14,172 nucleotides of DNA, taken from assembly GCA_937900985.1 (NCBI GenBank), contig CALCGM010000743.1:1-14172 (forward strand). The letters run 5' to 3'. Every line of letters starts with the position of its first letter. Position 1 is the stretch's first letter. Both the position numbers and the translations under genes were made by a program. Shown here piece after piece: positions 5,701 to 12,359 of the stretch. This stretch comes from an uncultured Planctomycetaceae bacterium. Its GTDB lineage: Bacteria; Planctomycetota; Planctomycetia; Pirellulales; UBA1268. Below the pieces are notes generated by a model. The model did no database searches and had not been told where the DNA came from. It was given only the letters and a program-made list of their open reading frames with translations.

Positions 5701-8700
5701 ACTCGCCGAGGCGCTCGCGGGGTTTGTGGAGGCTCTCGGAGGCGATACCACTGAGCCGCTTGCAGACGCCGAGCGTGGAGCGCATTACCGTTTGGCCAAT
5801 GAACTTGTGAAGCCGGATCTCCCGCAGGGAGCGCTGGTCTTTCACGCAACCTTTGCACAGGTGCCAAGTCTGAGCGCGGAGCGTCGGGAACTGCTTGACC
5901 GTTGTAAGGCGGCGCGACAAGCGGTCGAGGCTGCGGGGCTTCAGCCGCTGTTGATCGAGCGGATCAACGTCGGGAAGTTCGACGCCGCCTGGTCAAAGGC
6001 GGAAGGAAGTTTCTGGCCCCTGTCGGCAATCCGCAGCGCGATTCTGAGGAGAAAGCTGAAGTCCTATGCTCGACCGGAGTATGAGATTGCCCCAGCTGTG
6101 GTCATGCCCGTGCTCCGAGAATACCGCGATGCACACGTCGCTCTGGCGAACAATGCTGACGCGCTTGCGCTGCCCGCTGACCTGGAGGCAACGCTTGATC
6201 GGGAGCCCGCGAGGCTGCCATCGCTTCTCGAGAATGCCCGGAGGATACGAGATGCGATCCTCGCCGCCGGACTCCCGCTCGAGCAGGTTGCCCGCGCGAC
6301 GGACGGCGGGCTGGAACTCCTCGCGGCCGCGGCCCAAAGGATCTACCCGCCAGCCAGGGAGCTCAAGAAACTCAAGGTGGCGCTGGACGAGAATCTGGTG
6401 AGCCTGGCCCTGCCGCCAGACCTCGCAGCCGATGTGGCAGAGCATCCTGCCGCTCTCGACAGCATGACCGCTGCGGCGAGCCGCGTGCGTGCCGCGGTGG
6501 ATGTGCTTGCGCTGTCGTACGACGCGGTCGCTCGGTGTGTGGCCGGCCTCGGAGAATCACAACGGCAGGCGGCTGAAGAACTCAACCGCAGTCACGCGGC
6601 GTTTCGGGCGGCGTTTTCGCGGTTTGCGGAGCTCGCTGAGATTGAGGCGGTGGCTGGGGATACCGCTGATGTGCTTGGCGATGCAATCCGGCAAGCTCAG
6701 CGTGTGATCTCTGAGCGACCCCACCTCAAAAAGTGGACAGCGTGGATGGCAGCCTGCAAGCAGGCGAGGGAGTTGGGGCTGGATGCGTTCGTCGATCAAC
6801 TCGATCAGGGGAAGCTGCCGCCCTCCGATGCAGCCGCCCGCTTTCAACTGTCGTACGTCCGCTGGTGGTTGCCCACGGCCGTGGATCGCTGCGACACGCT
6901 CCGGCAGTTTCAGCGGTTTCGGCATGAAGAGACGGTGCATGACTTTCGCCGCCTTGACGACTTGGCTCGGAAAGCTGCGGCACCGCGGGCCCTGTCGGCC
7001 ATCTACCACGACCTGCCGCCGAGCGATCAGGTGCCTCGGCGATCAGAGTTGGGCCTCCTGCGGCATCAGATGGGCCTCAAACGCCCCAGTAAGTCGATTC
7101 GAGAGGTGATCTCTCGCATGCCCGAAACGTTCGGAAAGCTTGCACCGTGCGTGCTGATGTCACCACTTTCGATCGCCCAATACCTACCAGCACAGCAGGC
7201 CCCGTTCGACGTGGTTGTCTTTGATGAGGCGTCTCAAATCGCCACGTGGGACGCGATCGGGGCGATTGCCCGCGGAAAACAGACCATTATTGTCGGAGAC
7301 CCGAAGCAGCTGCCGCCAACGAACTTCTTTGGTCGCGCTGAAGCGGACGACGAGGACGACGAGCTCGCGCACTACGAGACAGATCTCGAGAGCATTCTGG
7401 ATGAGGCGCAGGCCTCCGGGCTGCCGACCTTGCAGCTCAACTGGCACTATCGGAGCCGCCACGAGTCGCTGATTACCTTTTCGAACCACAACTATTACGG
7501 AAACCAGCTGATCACGTTCCCTGCTGCCGAATCGGCAGATCGAGGCGTGTCATTGACGCACGTTGAGCAGGGCACGTACGACCGGGGTAAGAGTCGCACC
7601 AATCGTGCGGAGGCAGCGGCAATCGTCGCGGATGCCGTCTCGCGGATGCGGCGGTGCCTTGCCAAGCCCGAGGCCGAGCGGCTGACGTATGGCGTGGTGA
7701 CGTTCAACAGTCAGCAACAATCCCTGATCCAAGACCTGTTCGATCAAGCACTCCGCGAAACGCCAGCATTGGAGTGGTTCTTCGCCGATGACCGCATTGA
7801 GCCCACAGCGGTGAAGAACCTGGAGAACGTTCAGGGTGACGAGCGGGATGTGATGTATTTCTCCATCACATTTGGCAAGGACGCAGCGGGCAAGTTCCCC
7901 ATCGATTTCGGTGCCTTGAATCGGGAGGGGGGGCATCGCCGGCTGAACGTGGCGGTGACGCGGGCTCGTCAGGCCCTGCTGGTCTATGCGTCCTTCCTGC
8001 CCGATGAGTTGCGGTCAGAACGCTCCAGTGCCCGCGGGGTGCACGACCTCAAGGCGTTCCTCAGCTACGCCCACAAAGGCCCCGCGGCTCTGGCCTCGCG
8101 GACGGATGGGGCGGTGGGGGCAACGGAATCGCCTTTCGAAGAAGCGGTGAAAGAAGCTCTCCAGGACCGTGGTTGGTTGATCGACCCGCAGGTTGGGGTG
8201 TCAGGTTTTCGCGTTGATCTTGGGGTCGTTGATCCTGATCGGCCGGGAGCGTATCTGGCGGGCGTGGAATGTGACGGAGCGACCTACCACCGGTCGGCCG
8301 CAGCCCGTGACCGCGACAAGATCCGTCAGCAGGTGCTGGAGAACCTTGGCTGGAACATCGTGCGGGTGTGGTCGCCTGATTGGTGGTACGACGCGAGAAG
8401 TGCCATCGAACAGCTGCATGCCACGTTGAAGGAACTGCTGGAGCAGTCTCGCCAGCAGCGGGCCCAGGCGGCGGTCGCTGCCGAGGGCGAGGAGCCGCTC
8501 CCTCCATCGCCCCCGCCCGACGGCAGAGACGCGGACACCGACAATGTGAACGCTGAGGATGAGGCTGCGGACAACGAGCCATGGGACCACGCTGAGGACG
8601 CCAGTGACTCCTCCGCAGCAACAGAGGATTCACAGGAGCGTCTGCCGCGGCCCACCTACAAAAGCGCTGAGCTTGCCGATGCCACCGCTGAGCAGGGACG

Positions 8701-9148
8701 CTTTTTCGACGACGACTATTCGCGGCAACTGCGTGACATGGCCTTGGCGGTCGTTGAGCAGGAGGGGCCGATTCGTGACGACGTGCTCGCTCGCCGCATC
8801 GCCCGCGCTCATGGCTTCGCGCGAACCGGTTCGCGCATCAAGGAACGCGTGCTCGCGGTGATCCCGGACCTCACCGTGACCACTGAGGAAGCCGGACGGT
8901 TCGTGTGGCCGACAAAACAACCTGTGGCCCGAGTCGCGTTTCGCTATCCAGCTGACGACGACGAAAGGCGGAGCCTGGATGAGATCGCACTTGAAGAACT
9001 GGTGGGACTTGCCAGCGCCCGCCAGGATCTCGCGGCAGGCGACGACCCGGCCCTCGCACTTGCCCGTGAGATTGGCTTGTCGCGTTTGTCCCAGTCGGCG
9101 AGAGATCGGCTTGAGGCCGCGCTCGAGATGGCAGGAAGCGACGCCTGA
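2771..9148 (+). CDS. Giant DUF4011 / SF1 helicase / Vsr-like nuclease / DUF3320 defence protein
   Basis: A single protein of about 2125 residues. Order from ATG 2771: a beta-rich N-terminal domain (about 20-150); a transglutaminase-like domain with Cys238, His264 in D-G-H-C-F-A-G-V-W-L and Glu300 in I-V-F-E-T-T; DUF4011 from about 392 (W-Q-R-K-L-L-D-L-S-M-R-N-R); Walker A G-P-P-G-T-G-K-S at 707-714; a long helical insertion (about 750-1400); Walker B F-D-E-A with Asp1485-Glu1486; G-D-P-K-Q-L-P-P at 1509; H-Y-R-S at 1559; V-Q-G-D-E-R-D at 1687; L-N-V-A-V-T-R-A-R at about 1725. A PD-(D/E)xK/Vsr-like domain follows (Glu1790, Asp1816, Glu1833-Cys-Asp1835), then an acidic linker (about 1894-1970) and DUF3320 (about 1977-2044). 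This architecture matches predicted single-gene antiphage helicase-nucleases (the DUF4011-helicase-Vsr type, called Hhe in surveys). ATG 2771 overlaps the upstream stop; ATG 2795, with GAAGG 11 bases before it, is an equally possible start. Confidence 0.9.
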   Translation: MSEKARLTMPTSEDTGLAPPSDAPRVTVRAEECFNYAAWQNSVPLIRSLTVTNPTAEDLASLTIQLATSPAFATPKTWTIDRVEAGQQVEVRDTDIAIDADYLERLDEAVRGTMSFRLCKDDQVLAETMHPVRVLARDEWGGMHSMGELLPAFVTPNDPAIAPLLKAAAEALDRHGHPTALDGYQSGDPNRAYMLAAALWSAVAAQSLTYANPPSSFEQVGQKTRRVGTVLGDGLATCLDTTLLFASGLEAMGLNPVLVMQDGHCFAGVWLVEKTLQRRSEPDGSEVRKAIAASELIVFETTLVTHRPAAEFGEAVAGGRAALDPSREDLFVAAIDVARARMAQILPLASHAERKAGEPHEATQLPPLPAAPNYAQPSLEPDEPAPQTPAGRIERWQRKLLDLSMRNRLLNFRLTKQTIPVLCPDVSLLEDRLALGKRMRLVSLEEHSVVGERDANLHRQRTQKDVNLEFAREALQRNEVACQLEAGDLDVRCTAIYRRTKNDLAEGGANTLFLAVGFLHWKQNPADAKTYRAPLILVPVTLLRSSARAPYRLAHHEDDVRFNATLVQLLKKDFDCDLSTLESELPSDDSGVDVPQVLAKVRQAVRDISGFEVFEDAAVASFSFAKHLMWKDLTERVDQLTQNRVVRHLVTNPDDAFSSAVDGPMPTPRQIDTRYTPAEIVHPLPADSSQLSAVMAASEGHDLVIVGPPGTGKSQTIANVIAQCLAVGKTVLFVAEKTAALDVVHRRLREHGLGDCCVELHSNKAERRRLLQQLRNSWERRARRGGSDWLEVSERLRIRRDELNAYVAALHREHANGWTVYRAMGLSVRERDIEAPSLNWSAGTLHDRDVVQRFSRAVDELALTRAALPAHANVGRVAVADWSMGWERDFLATCDTLSKAADAFAGSVSRLSTSLGVALPSQLNAEQMHSLCSFAGAVASKAPLRQELVGHASLESLEALLRQRAELITRGDRGNQALAEALAGFVEALGGDTTEPLADAERGAHYRLANELVKPDLPQGALVFHATFAQVPSLSAERRELLDRCKAARQAVEAAGLQPLLIERINVGKFDAAWSKAEGSFWPLSAIRSAILRRKLKSYARPEYEIAPAVVMPVLREYRDAHVALANNADALALPADLEATLDREPARLPSLLENARRIRDAILAAGLPLEQVARATDGGLELLAAAAQRIYPPARELKKLKVALDENLVSLALPPDLAADVAEHPAALDSMTAAASRVRAAVDVLALSYDAVARCVAGLGESQRQAAEELNRSHAAFRAAFSRFAELAEIEAVAGDTADVLGDAIRQAQRVISERPHLKKWTAWMAACKQARELGLDAFVDQLDQGKLPPSDAAARFQLSYVRWWLPTAVDRCDTLRQFQRFRHEETVHDFRRLDDLARKAAAPRALSAIYHDLPPSDQVPRRSELGLLRHQMGLKRPSKSIREVISRMPETFGKLAPCVLMSPLSIAQYLPAQQAPFDVVVFDEASQIATWDAIGAIARGKQTIIVGDPKQLPPTNFFGRAEADDEDDELAHYETDLESILDEAQASGLPTLQLNWHYRSRHESLITFSNHNYYGNQLITFPAAESADRGVSLTHVEQGTYDRGKSRTNRAEAAAIVADAVSRMRRCLAKPEAERLTYGVVTFNSQQQSLIQDLFDQALRETPALEWFFADDRIEPTAVKNLENVQGDERDVMYFSITFGKDAAGKFPIDFGALNREGGHRRLNVAVTRARQALLVYASFLPDELRSERSSARGVHDLKAFLSYAHKGPAALASRTDGAVGATESPFEEAVKEALQDRGWLIDPQVGVSGFRVDLGVVDPDRPGAYLAGVECDGATYHRSAAARDRDKIRQQVLENLGWNIVRVWSPDWWYDARSAIEQLHATLKELLEQSRQQRAQAAVAAEGEEPLPPSPPPDGRDADTDNVNAEDEAADNEPWDHAEDASDSSAATEDSQERLPRPTYKSAELADATAEQGRFFDDDYSRQLRDMALAVVEQEGPIRDDVLARRIARAHGFARTGSRIKERVLAVIPDLTVTTEEAGRFVWPTKQPVARVAFRYPADDDERRSLDEIALEELVGLASARQDLAAGDDPALALAREIGLSRLSQSARDRLEAALEMAGSDA

Positions 9149-9158
9149 CAGGGGCGGC

Positions 9159-9201
9159 CGGACGAGCCGAAAACGTACGGGGGCTGCCGTTGTCTCGTCC
9201 G
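9159..9201 (+). repeat. Inverted repeat after the helicase-nuclease gene
   Basis: CGGACGAG (9159-9166) and CTCGTCCG (9194-9201) form an 8-bp perfect inverted repeat around a 27-base loop, 11 bases after the stop codon. It could act as a 3' mRNA hairpin or a weak terminator. There is no T-tract after it. Confidence 0.3.
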
Positions 9202-9212
9202 CACCCATGGAA

Positions 9213-9234
9213 AAAGCGCACTTAAGTGCGTTTT
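9213..9234 (+). promoter_or_regulatory. HipB operator O1
   Basis: CGCACTTAAGTGCG (9217-9230) is a perfect 14-bp palindrome, extended by A/T flanks to 22 bp with one mismatched pair. It ends four bases before the -35 hexamer of the hip promoter. Its centre is at 9223.5, exactly 61 bp from the centre of O2. Confidence 0.7.
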
Positions 9235-9238
9235 ATGC

Positions 9239-9267
9239 TTGATGACGCCTTTCTGGTATGGCATGAT
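9239..9267 (+). promoter_or_regulatory. hipBST promoter (-35 / extended -10)
   Basis: TTGATG (9239-9244), a 17-base spacer and CATGAT (9262-9267) form a sigma70-type promoter. TG at 9259-9260 adds an extended -10. The predicted start near 9274 lies at the left edge of operator O2, and O1 lies just upstream of the -35. A repressor on O1 and O2 would therefore bracket the polymerase site. Confidence 0.6.
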
Positions 9268-9276
9268 TACTTGAAG

Positions 9277-9292
9277 GCGCATCAAGATGCGC
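9277..9292 (+). promoter_or_regulatory. HipB operator O2
   Basis: GCGCATC-AA-GATGCGC is a perfect 7-bp inverted repeat around two bases. It shares the GCGCAY...RTGCG pattern of O1. It covers the predicted transcription start and early transcribed region. Its centre is at 9284.5. Confidence 0.7.
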
Positions 9293-9334
9293 ATTTTGCG
9301 TTTCTTCGCCTTGCGGGAAGGGCTTGGGAGGCGA

Positions 9335-9356
9335 AAAAAGCACTGTAGTGCGCTTT
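9335..9356 (+). promoter_or_regulatory. HipB operator O3
   Basis: GCACT-GT-AGTGC (9340-9351) with A-rich and T-rich flanks resembles O1. Its right half carries the full GTGCGC, while the left half has AAGCAC, so it is the most degenerate site. Its centre, 9345.5, is again exactly 61 bp from O2. It lies in the leader, 22 bases before the hipB ATG. Confidence 0.6.
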
Positions 9357-9373
9357 CATGGGACGTCTTGATC

Positions 9374-9574
9374 ATGACCACGCGAGAAATTGGCGGCAAG
9401 ATCCGACAATGTCGCAAGCGGCTGGGGCTCCGGCAACGCGACCTGGCGGAGATTGCCGGCGTGACGTTGCGGGGGCTCACCGACCTGGAGCATGGGCGGG
9501 CAAACCCGACACTCCATCAGCTTTCCAAGATCCTCGAAGTCCTGGGCCTCGAGGTTCGGGTTGTGGAGCGATGA
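9374..9574 (+). CDS. hipB: HipB-like XRE-family antitoxin and repressor
   Basis: This 66-residue protein is a single Cro/C1-type helix-turn-helix domain. I-R-Q-C-R-K-R-L-G-L-R-Q-R-D-L-A-E-I-A-G is followed by the recognition helix region V-T-L-R-G-L-T-D-L-E-H-G and N-P-T-L-H-Q-L-S-K-I. It should bind the three palindromes in the leader as a dimer and hold the operon repressed. ATG 9374 was chosen because the domain begins directly after it and it lies behind all three operators. An in-frame ATG at 9287 would add a basic, unrelated leader and would lie inside O2. The ribosome binding site is weak (GGGA, 9360-9363). The gene overlaps nothing; hipS starts four bases after the stop. Confidence 0.85.
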   Translation: MTTREIGGKIRQCRKRLGLRQRDLAEIAGVTLRGLTDLEHGRANPTLHQLSKILEVLGLEVRVVER

Positions 9575-9578
9575 CCCC

Positions 9579-9908
9579 ATGCCCGAAGCACGCGTGTTTT
9601 GTCGAGGGGTGTTTGCCGGCACGCTGACCAAGCGCGCTGAGGGTCTGTATTGCTTTGCGTACGCGCCTGAGTATCTAAACGCCCCGCACTGCCCTGCCAT
9701 CAGTGTGACCTTTCCCAAGCAGGCAACGCCCTTCGAGTCGCCTGTGCTCTTTCCTTTTTTCTTCGGTTTGCTGGCTGAGGGTGAGGAGCAAGCTCTGCAG
9801 TGTCGCGTGTTGAAGATCGATGAACGCGACCACTTCACACGCCTGGTGAAGACATGCGCGGTCGAGACCATCGGGGGCGTGACAGTGAAGGAGGTTGCAG
9901 GCTCATGA
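9579..9908 (+). CDS. hipS: HipS-like antitoxin (free-standing HipA N-terminal subdomain)
   Basis: This 109-residue protein corresponds to the N-terminal subdomain of HipA kinases. It starts E-A-R-V-F-C-R-G-V-F-A-G-T-L, with a strand-turn-strand pattern, and carries L-F-P-F-F-F-G-L-L-A-E-G-E-E at 57-70, the counterpart of the HipA motif L-x-P-F-F-x-x-L-L-P-E-G. In E. coli O127:H6 HipBST, the free-standing HipS is the antitoxin that blocks the HipT kinase, reportedly with a tryptophan. This protein has no tryptophan at all, so its blocking residue would differ. It starts four bases after the hipB stop without a ribosome binding site, and its stop overlaps the hipT ATG (ATGA), so all three genes appear translationally coupled. 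Confidence 0.75.
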   Translation: MPEARVFCRGVFAGTLTKRAEGLYCFAYAPEYLNAPHCPAISVTFPKQATPFESPVLFPFFFGLLAEGEEQALQCRVLKIDERDHFTRLVKTCAVETIGGVTVKEVAGS

Positions 9909-10906
9909 ACCGCTGCCCGGGCTGCCTGAAAGCCGGCCACAAGACGTTTTGCACCCGGTGCCATCGAACACTTTTTGGACCCGGCAGCAAACGCGTCCCT
10001 GCGGTCCTCCCCTTCACTCGCCCGGCCTATGACCGGGAGAAGGTCGCAGTCACCGGCGAGCGGCTGTCTCTTTCCGGAGTGCAGACCAAGATGCCTCTTG
10101 CGCTCGTCGATGGGCATCTGCAGATGGTCCAGTCCGGTGGCCAGTACATTCTCAAACCCCGGCCCCACGGAACGTTCCTGCGGCTTGAGGCGGCGCCGAT
10201 CAACGAGCACCTTACGATGCAGATCGCCCGGCAGGTGTTTCGGATCTCTGTGGCAGACAGTGCGCTGGTCACGTTCCAAGACGGCGAGCACGCGTATCTC
10301 GTGCGTCGGTTCGATGTGCAGAGCAACGGCCAACGATCGCTCCAGGAAGATTTCGCTCAGATTTCCGGTCGGTCGCCTGACACGCACGGTGCAAACTACA
10401 AGTACGACTTTTCGTATGAGGCGATCGGCAACCTGATCCGTCGTCATGTGGCCACGTTTCGCGTGGACCTGGAGCGATTCTTCACACTGGTCGTGTTCAA
10501 CTACCTGGTGAACAACGGCGACGCGCATGCCAAGAACTTCTCGCTGATCCGCGACGACACGACGTCGCAGTACAACCTGACGCCGGCCTACGACCTGCTG
10601 AACACGCGACTCCATCTGCCCGACGAGTCGAGAACGGCCCTCGATCTTTTTCAAGATGACTTCGAAACGGAGAGCTTCAAGAAACAGGCCTTCTACGCGT
10701 ACGACGACTTTGCCGAGTTTGCCAAGCGGTTGGGCCTCGTGGAGACTCGCTTCCGACGCATCATGGAGACGTTTATCGGAAAAAACTGCGACGTCGAGAC
10801 GCTGATCGACGCGTCCGAACTGTCCGACGAGTGCAAAGGGCTCTACAAGCACCACGTCCGAGATCGCGTGGCAGCGCTTGCCAACTCGCTGGCGAAGCTC
10901 CGCTAG
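9905..10906 (+). CDS. hipT: HipT-like serine/threonine kinase toxin with N-terminal Cys4 knuckle
   Basis: This 333-residue protein is about the length of E. coli HipT and lacks the HipA N-terminal subdomain, which is encoded by the preceding gene. Kinase features are all present: the Gly-rich loop L-S-L-S-G-V-Q-T-K with Ser55 and Ser57 (the SxS site of autophosphorylation in HipT), Lys84 in Y-I-L-K-P, catalytic Asp206 in N-N-G-D-A-H-A-K-N with Asn211, and metal-binding Asp230 in P-A-Y-D-L-L. Known members phosphorylate aminoacyl-tRNA synthetases (HipA: GltX; HipT: TrpS); the target here is unknown. Cys4-x2-Cys7 and Cys16-x2-Cys19 form a likely zinc knuckle at the N-terminus, absent from E. 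coli HipT but seen in HipA-C-like proteins of other phyla. ATG 9905 overlaps the hipS stop. Confidence 0.85.
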   Translation: MNRCPGCLKAGHKTFCTRCHRTLFGPGSKRVPAVLPFTRPAYDREKVAVTGERLSLSGVQTKMPLALVDGHLQMVQSGGQYILKPRPHGTFLRLEAAPINEHLTMQIARQVFRISVADSALVTFQDGEHAYLVRRFDVQSNGQRSLQEDFAQISGRSPDTHGANYKYDFSYEAIGNLIRRHVATFRVDLERFFTLVVFNYLVNNGDAHAKNFSLIRDDTTSQYNLTPAYDLLNTRLHLPDESRTALDLFQDDFETESFKKQAFYAYDDFAEFAKRLGLVETRFRRIMETFIGKNCDVETLIDASELSDECKGLYKHHVRDRVAALANSLAKLR

Positions 10907-10911
10907 CCCCC

Positions 10912-10930
10912 GCCGCATGATCCGTGCGGC
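10912..10930. terminator. Possible bidirectional hairpin between convergent genes
   Basis: GCCGCA (10912-10917) and TGCGGC (10925-10930) pair around a 7-base loop. It sits in the 33-base gap between the hipT stop and the sulfatase stop, which face each other. There is no T-run on either side, so the terminator role is inferred from position. Confidence 0.35.
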
Positions 10931-10939
10931 CGCCGCCGC

Positions 10940-12325
10940 CTACCGCCCCTGCCAGGGCACGCGGCCTCCCGCCTGGAGCTGGCGGCGGAGGGCTTCGCTG
11001 AGGTCGCGGACAATGTCTCTGCGGGAGCCTGAGAGGTCGGTCTGCTCGAGCGGGTCGCTCTCCAGGTCGTAGAGCTCAAGCGGCGAGAACGGGTCGTTTT
11101 GCATCAGTTTCCAGCCGCCGCGGATCACCGCCTCGTAGCTCTTGCCGCCGTAGCGGAGGCCGCCTTCGCGGCGGGTGAAATAGAGCAGGCGGTCGTCGGC
11201 ATCCTCGGTTGGCTCGCCGCGGAGGGTGGGCAGCATGCTCACCGCGTCGAGGTCGGTGGGCTGTTCGCCGCCGGCGAGCTCGAGAAATGTGGGCACGATG
11301 TCGAAGGAGAGGCCCACGCGGTCGCTGCGGCTGCCCGGCTGCACAACGCCCGGCCATCGCACGAGAAACGGCACCCGCAGCCCACCGTCGTAGTGGTCTT
11401 GCTTCCCGCCCCGCCAGGGATCGTTGTTTTGGGCGTGGGGCAGCGAACCGCCGTTGTCGCTCGTGAAAACCACCAGGGTGTTGTCGGCCAGCCCGCTCTG
11501 GTCAAGCGCCTCAAGCACCTGCCCCACGCCATGGTCGAAGTGCTCGACAAAGGCGACATTGCGGGCCCGCTTCTCGTCGAGGTCCGGCTGCCGCTCGCGG
11601 ACGCGGTCGAGCCACTCCTGCGGCGGCTCAATCGGAAAGTGCGGCGCGTTGTAGGCGAGGTAGAGAAAGAAAGGCTGCTCTGGGCTTGCTGCCCGCTCGC
11701 CGAGATAGTCGATCGCCCACTGCGTGAAGAGCTCGGTGGCGTGGCCCTCGGGATGGATTTCCTCGGTGCCCAGACGCATGTAGTTGTTTCCGTGGCGGAG
11801 ATGCGTCGTGTAGCTGTCCATCATGTCGCCGAGGAAGCCGTGGAAGTGATCGAAGCCACGCTCCGTGGGCGTGTTGGGCGATTCGAGACCCAGGTGCCAC
11901 TTGCCGACGATGCCGGTGTGGTAGCCAGCCTCTTTGAGCCGGTTTGCCAGCGTGCGCACCGACGGATCGAGGTAGCCCCAGGAGTTGTCGGTGTGGGTGC
12001 GGATCACACCCGGCACGCCCACCCGATCGGCATACATGCCTGTTAGCAGCGCCGCCCGCGAGGGCGAGCAGACGGTGCAGTTGGCCCGCATGGTGGTGAA
12101 CAGCATGCCTTCCGAGGCCAGCCGATCGATGCTCGGCGTGTGGACGTCGGCGGTGCGGTAGCACGACACGTCGCCGATGCCCAGGTCGTCAGCGAGAATC
12201 ACGAGGAAGTTGGGGGTGTCGGCAGCATGAACGTCGCGGCCCCACAGGCTCACCGCGAGGAGGCCCAGGAGGACGGTGACTGCCCAGCCACAGGGGCCTG
12301 GCGTGCGTGCGGTTCGCCGGTTCAT
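10940..12325 (-). CDS. Secreted formylglycine-dependent sulfatase (arylsulfatase A-like)
   Basis: This 461-residue sulfatase hydrolyses a sulfate ester; the substrate is not predictable, but planctomycete enzymes often act on marine polysaccharides. A Sec signal peptide (residues 1 to about 34; hydrophobic W-A-V-T-V-L-L-G-L-L-A-V, then V-H-A-A-D) sends it to the periplasm or outside. Catalytic parts are visible: Asp46-Asp47 for Ca2+, C-S-P-S-R-A-A-L-L-T-G with Cys86 as the residue converted to formylglycine, Lys142 and His144 in G-K-W-H-L-G, His229 in N-A-P-H-F, Asp290-Asn291 in S-D-N-G-G, and Lys308. It therefore needs a formylglycine-generating enzyme encoded elsewhere. A strong GGAGGA ribosome binding site precedes the start. 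The flavoprotein gene upstream ends 34 bases before it, so they probably share a transcript. Confidence 0.93.
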   Translation of the reverse strand: MNRRTARTPGPCGWAVTVLLGLLAVSLWGRDVHAADTPNFLVILADDLGIGDVSCYRTADVHTPSIDRLASEGMLFTTMRANCTVCSPSRAALLTGMYADRVGVPGVIRTHTDNSWGYLDPSVRTLANRLKEAGYHTGIVGKWHLGLESPNTPTERGFDHFHGFLGDMMDSYTTHLRHGNNYMRLGTEEIHPEGHATELFTQWAIDYLGERAASPEQPFFLYLAYNAPHFPIEPPQEWLDRVRERQPDLDEKRARNVAFVEHFDHGVGQVLEALDQSGLADNTLVVFTSDNGGSLPHAQNNDPWRGGKQDHYDGGLRVPFLVRWPGVVQPGSRSDRVGLSFDIVPTFLELAGGEQPTDLDAVSMLPTLRGEPTEDADDRLLYFTRREGGLRYGGKSYEAVIRGGWKLMQNDPFSPLELYDLESDPLEQTDLSGSRRDIVRDLSEALRRQLQAGGRVPWQGR

Positions 12326-12359
12326 TGTTGTGGTTCCTCCTCTGGGGGCCGCGGGCGGC

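Noticed and set aside
9287..9373. N-terminal extension of hipB from ATG 9287
   Set aside because: It would place the start inside operator O2 and adds a basic leader with no family similarity; the helix-turn-helix domain begins right after ATG 9374.
9356..10918. Open frame of 520 codons on the - strand across the hip operon
   Set aside because: It is fully antisense to hipB, hipS and hipT, whose motifs are intact; the - strand translation shows no domain.
11099..12046. Open frame of 315 codons on the + strand
   Set aside because: It is the mirror of the sulfatase gene, which carries all catalytic motifs on the - strand.
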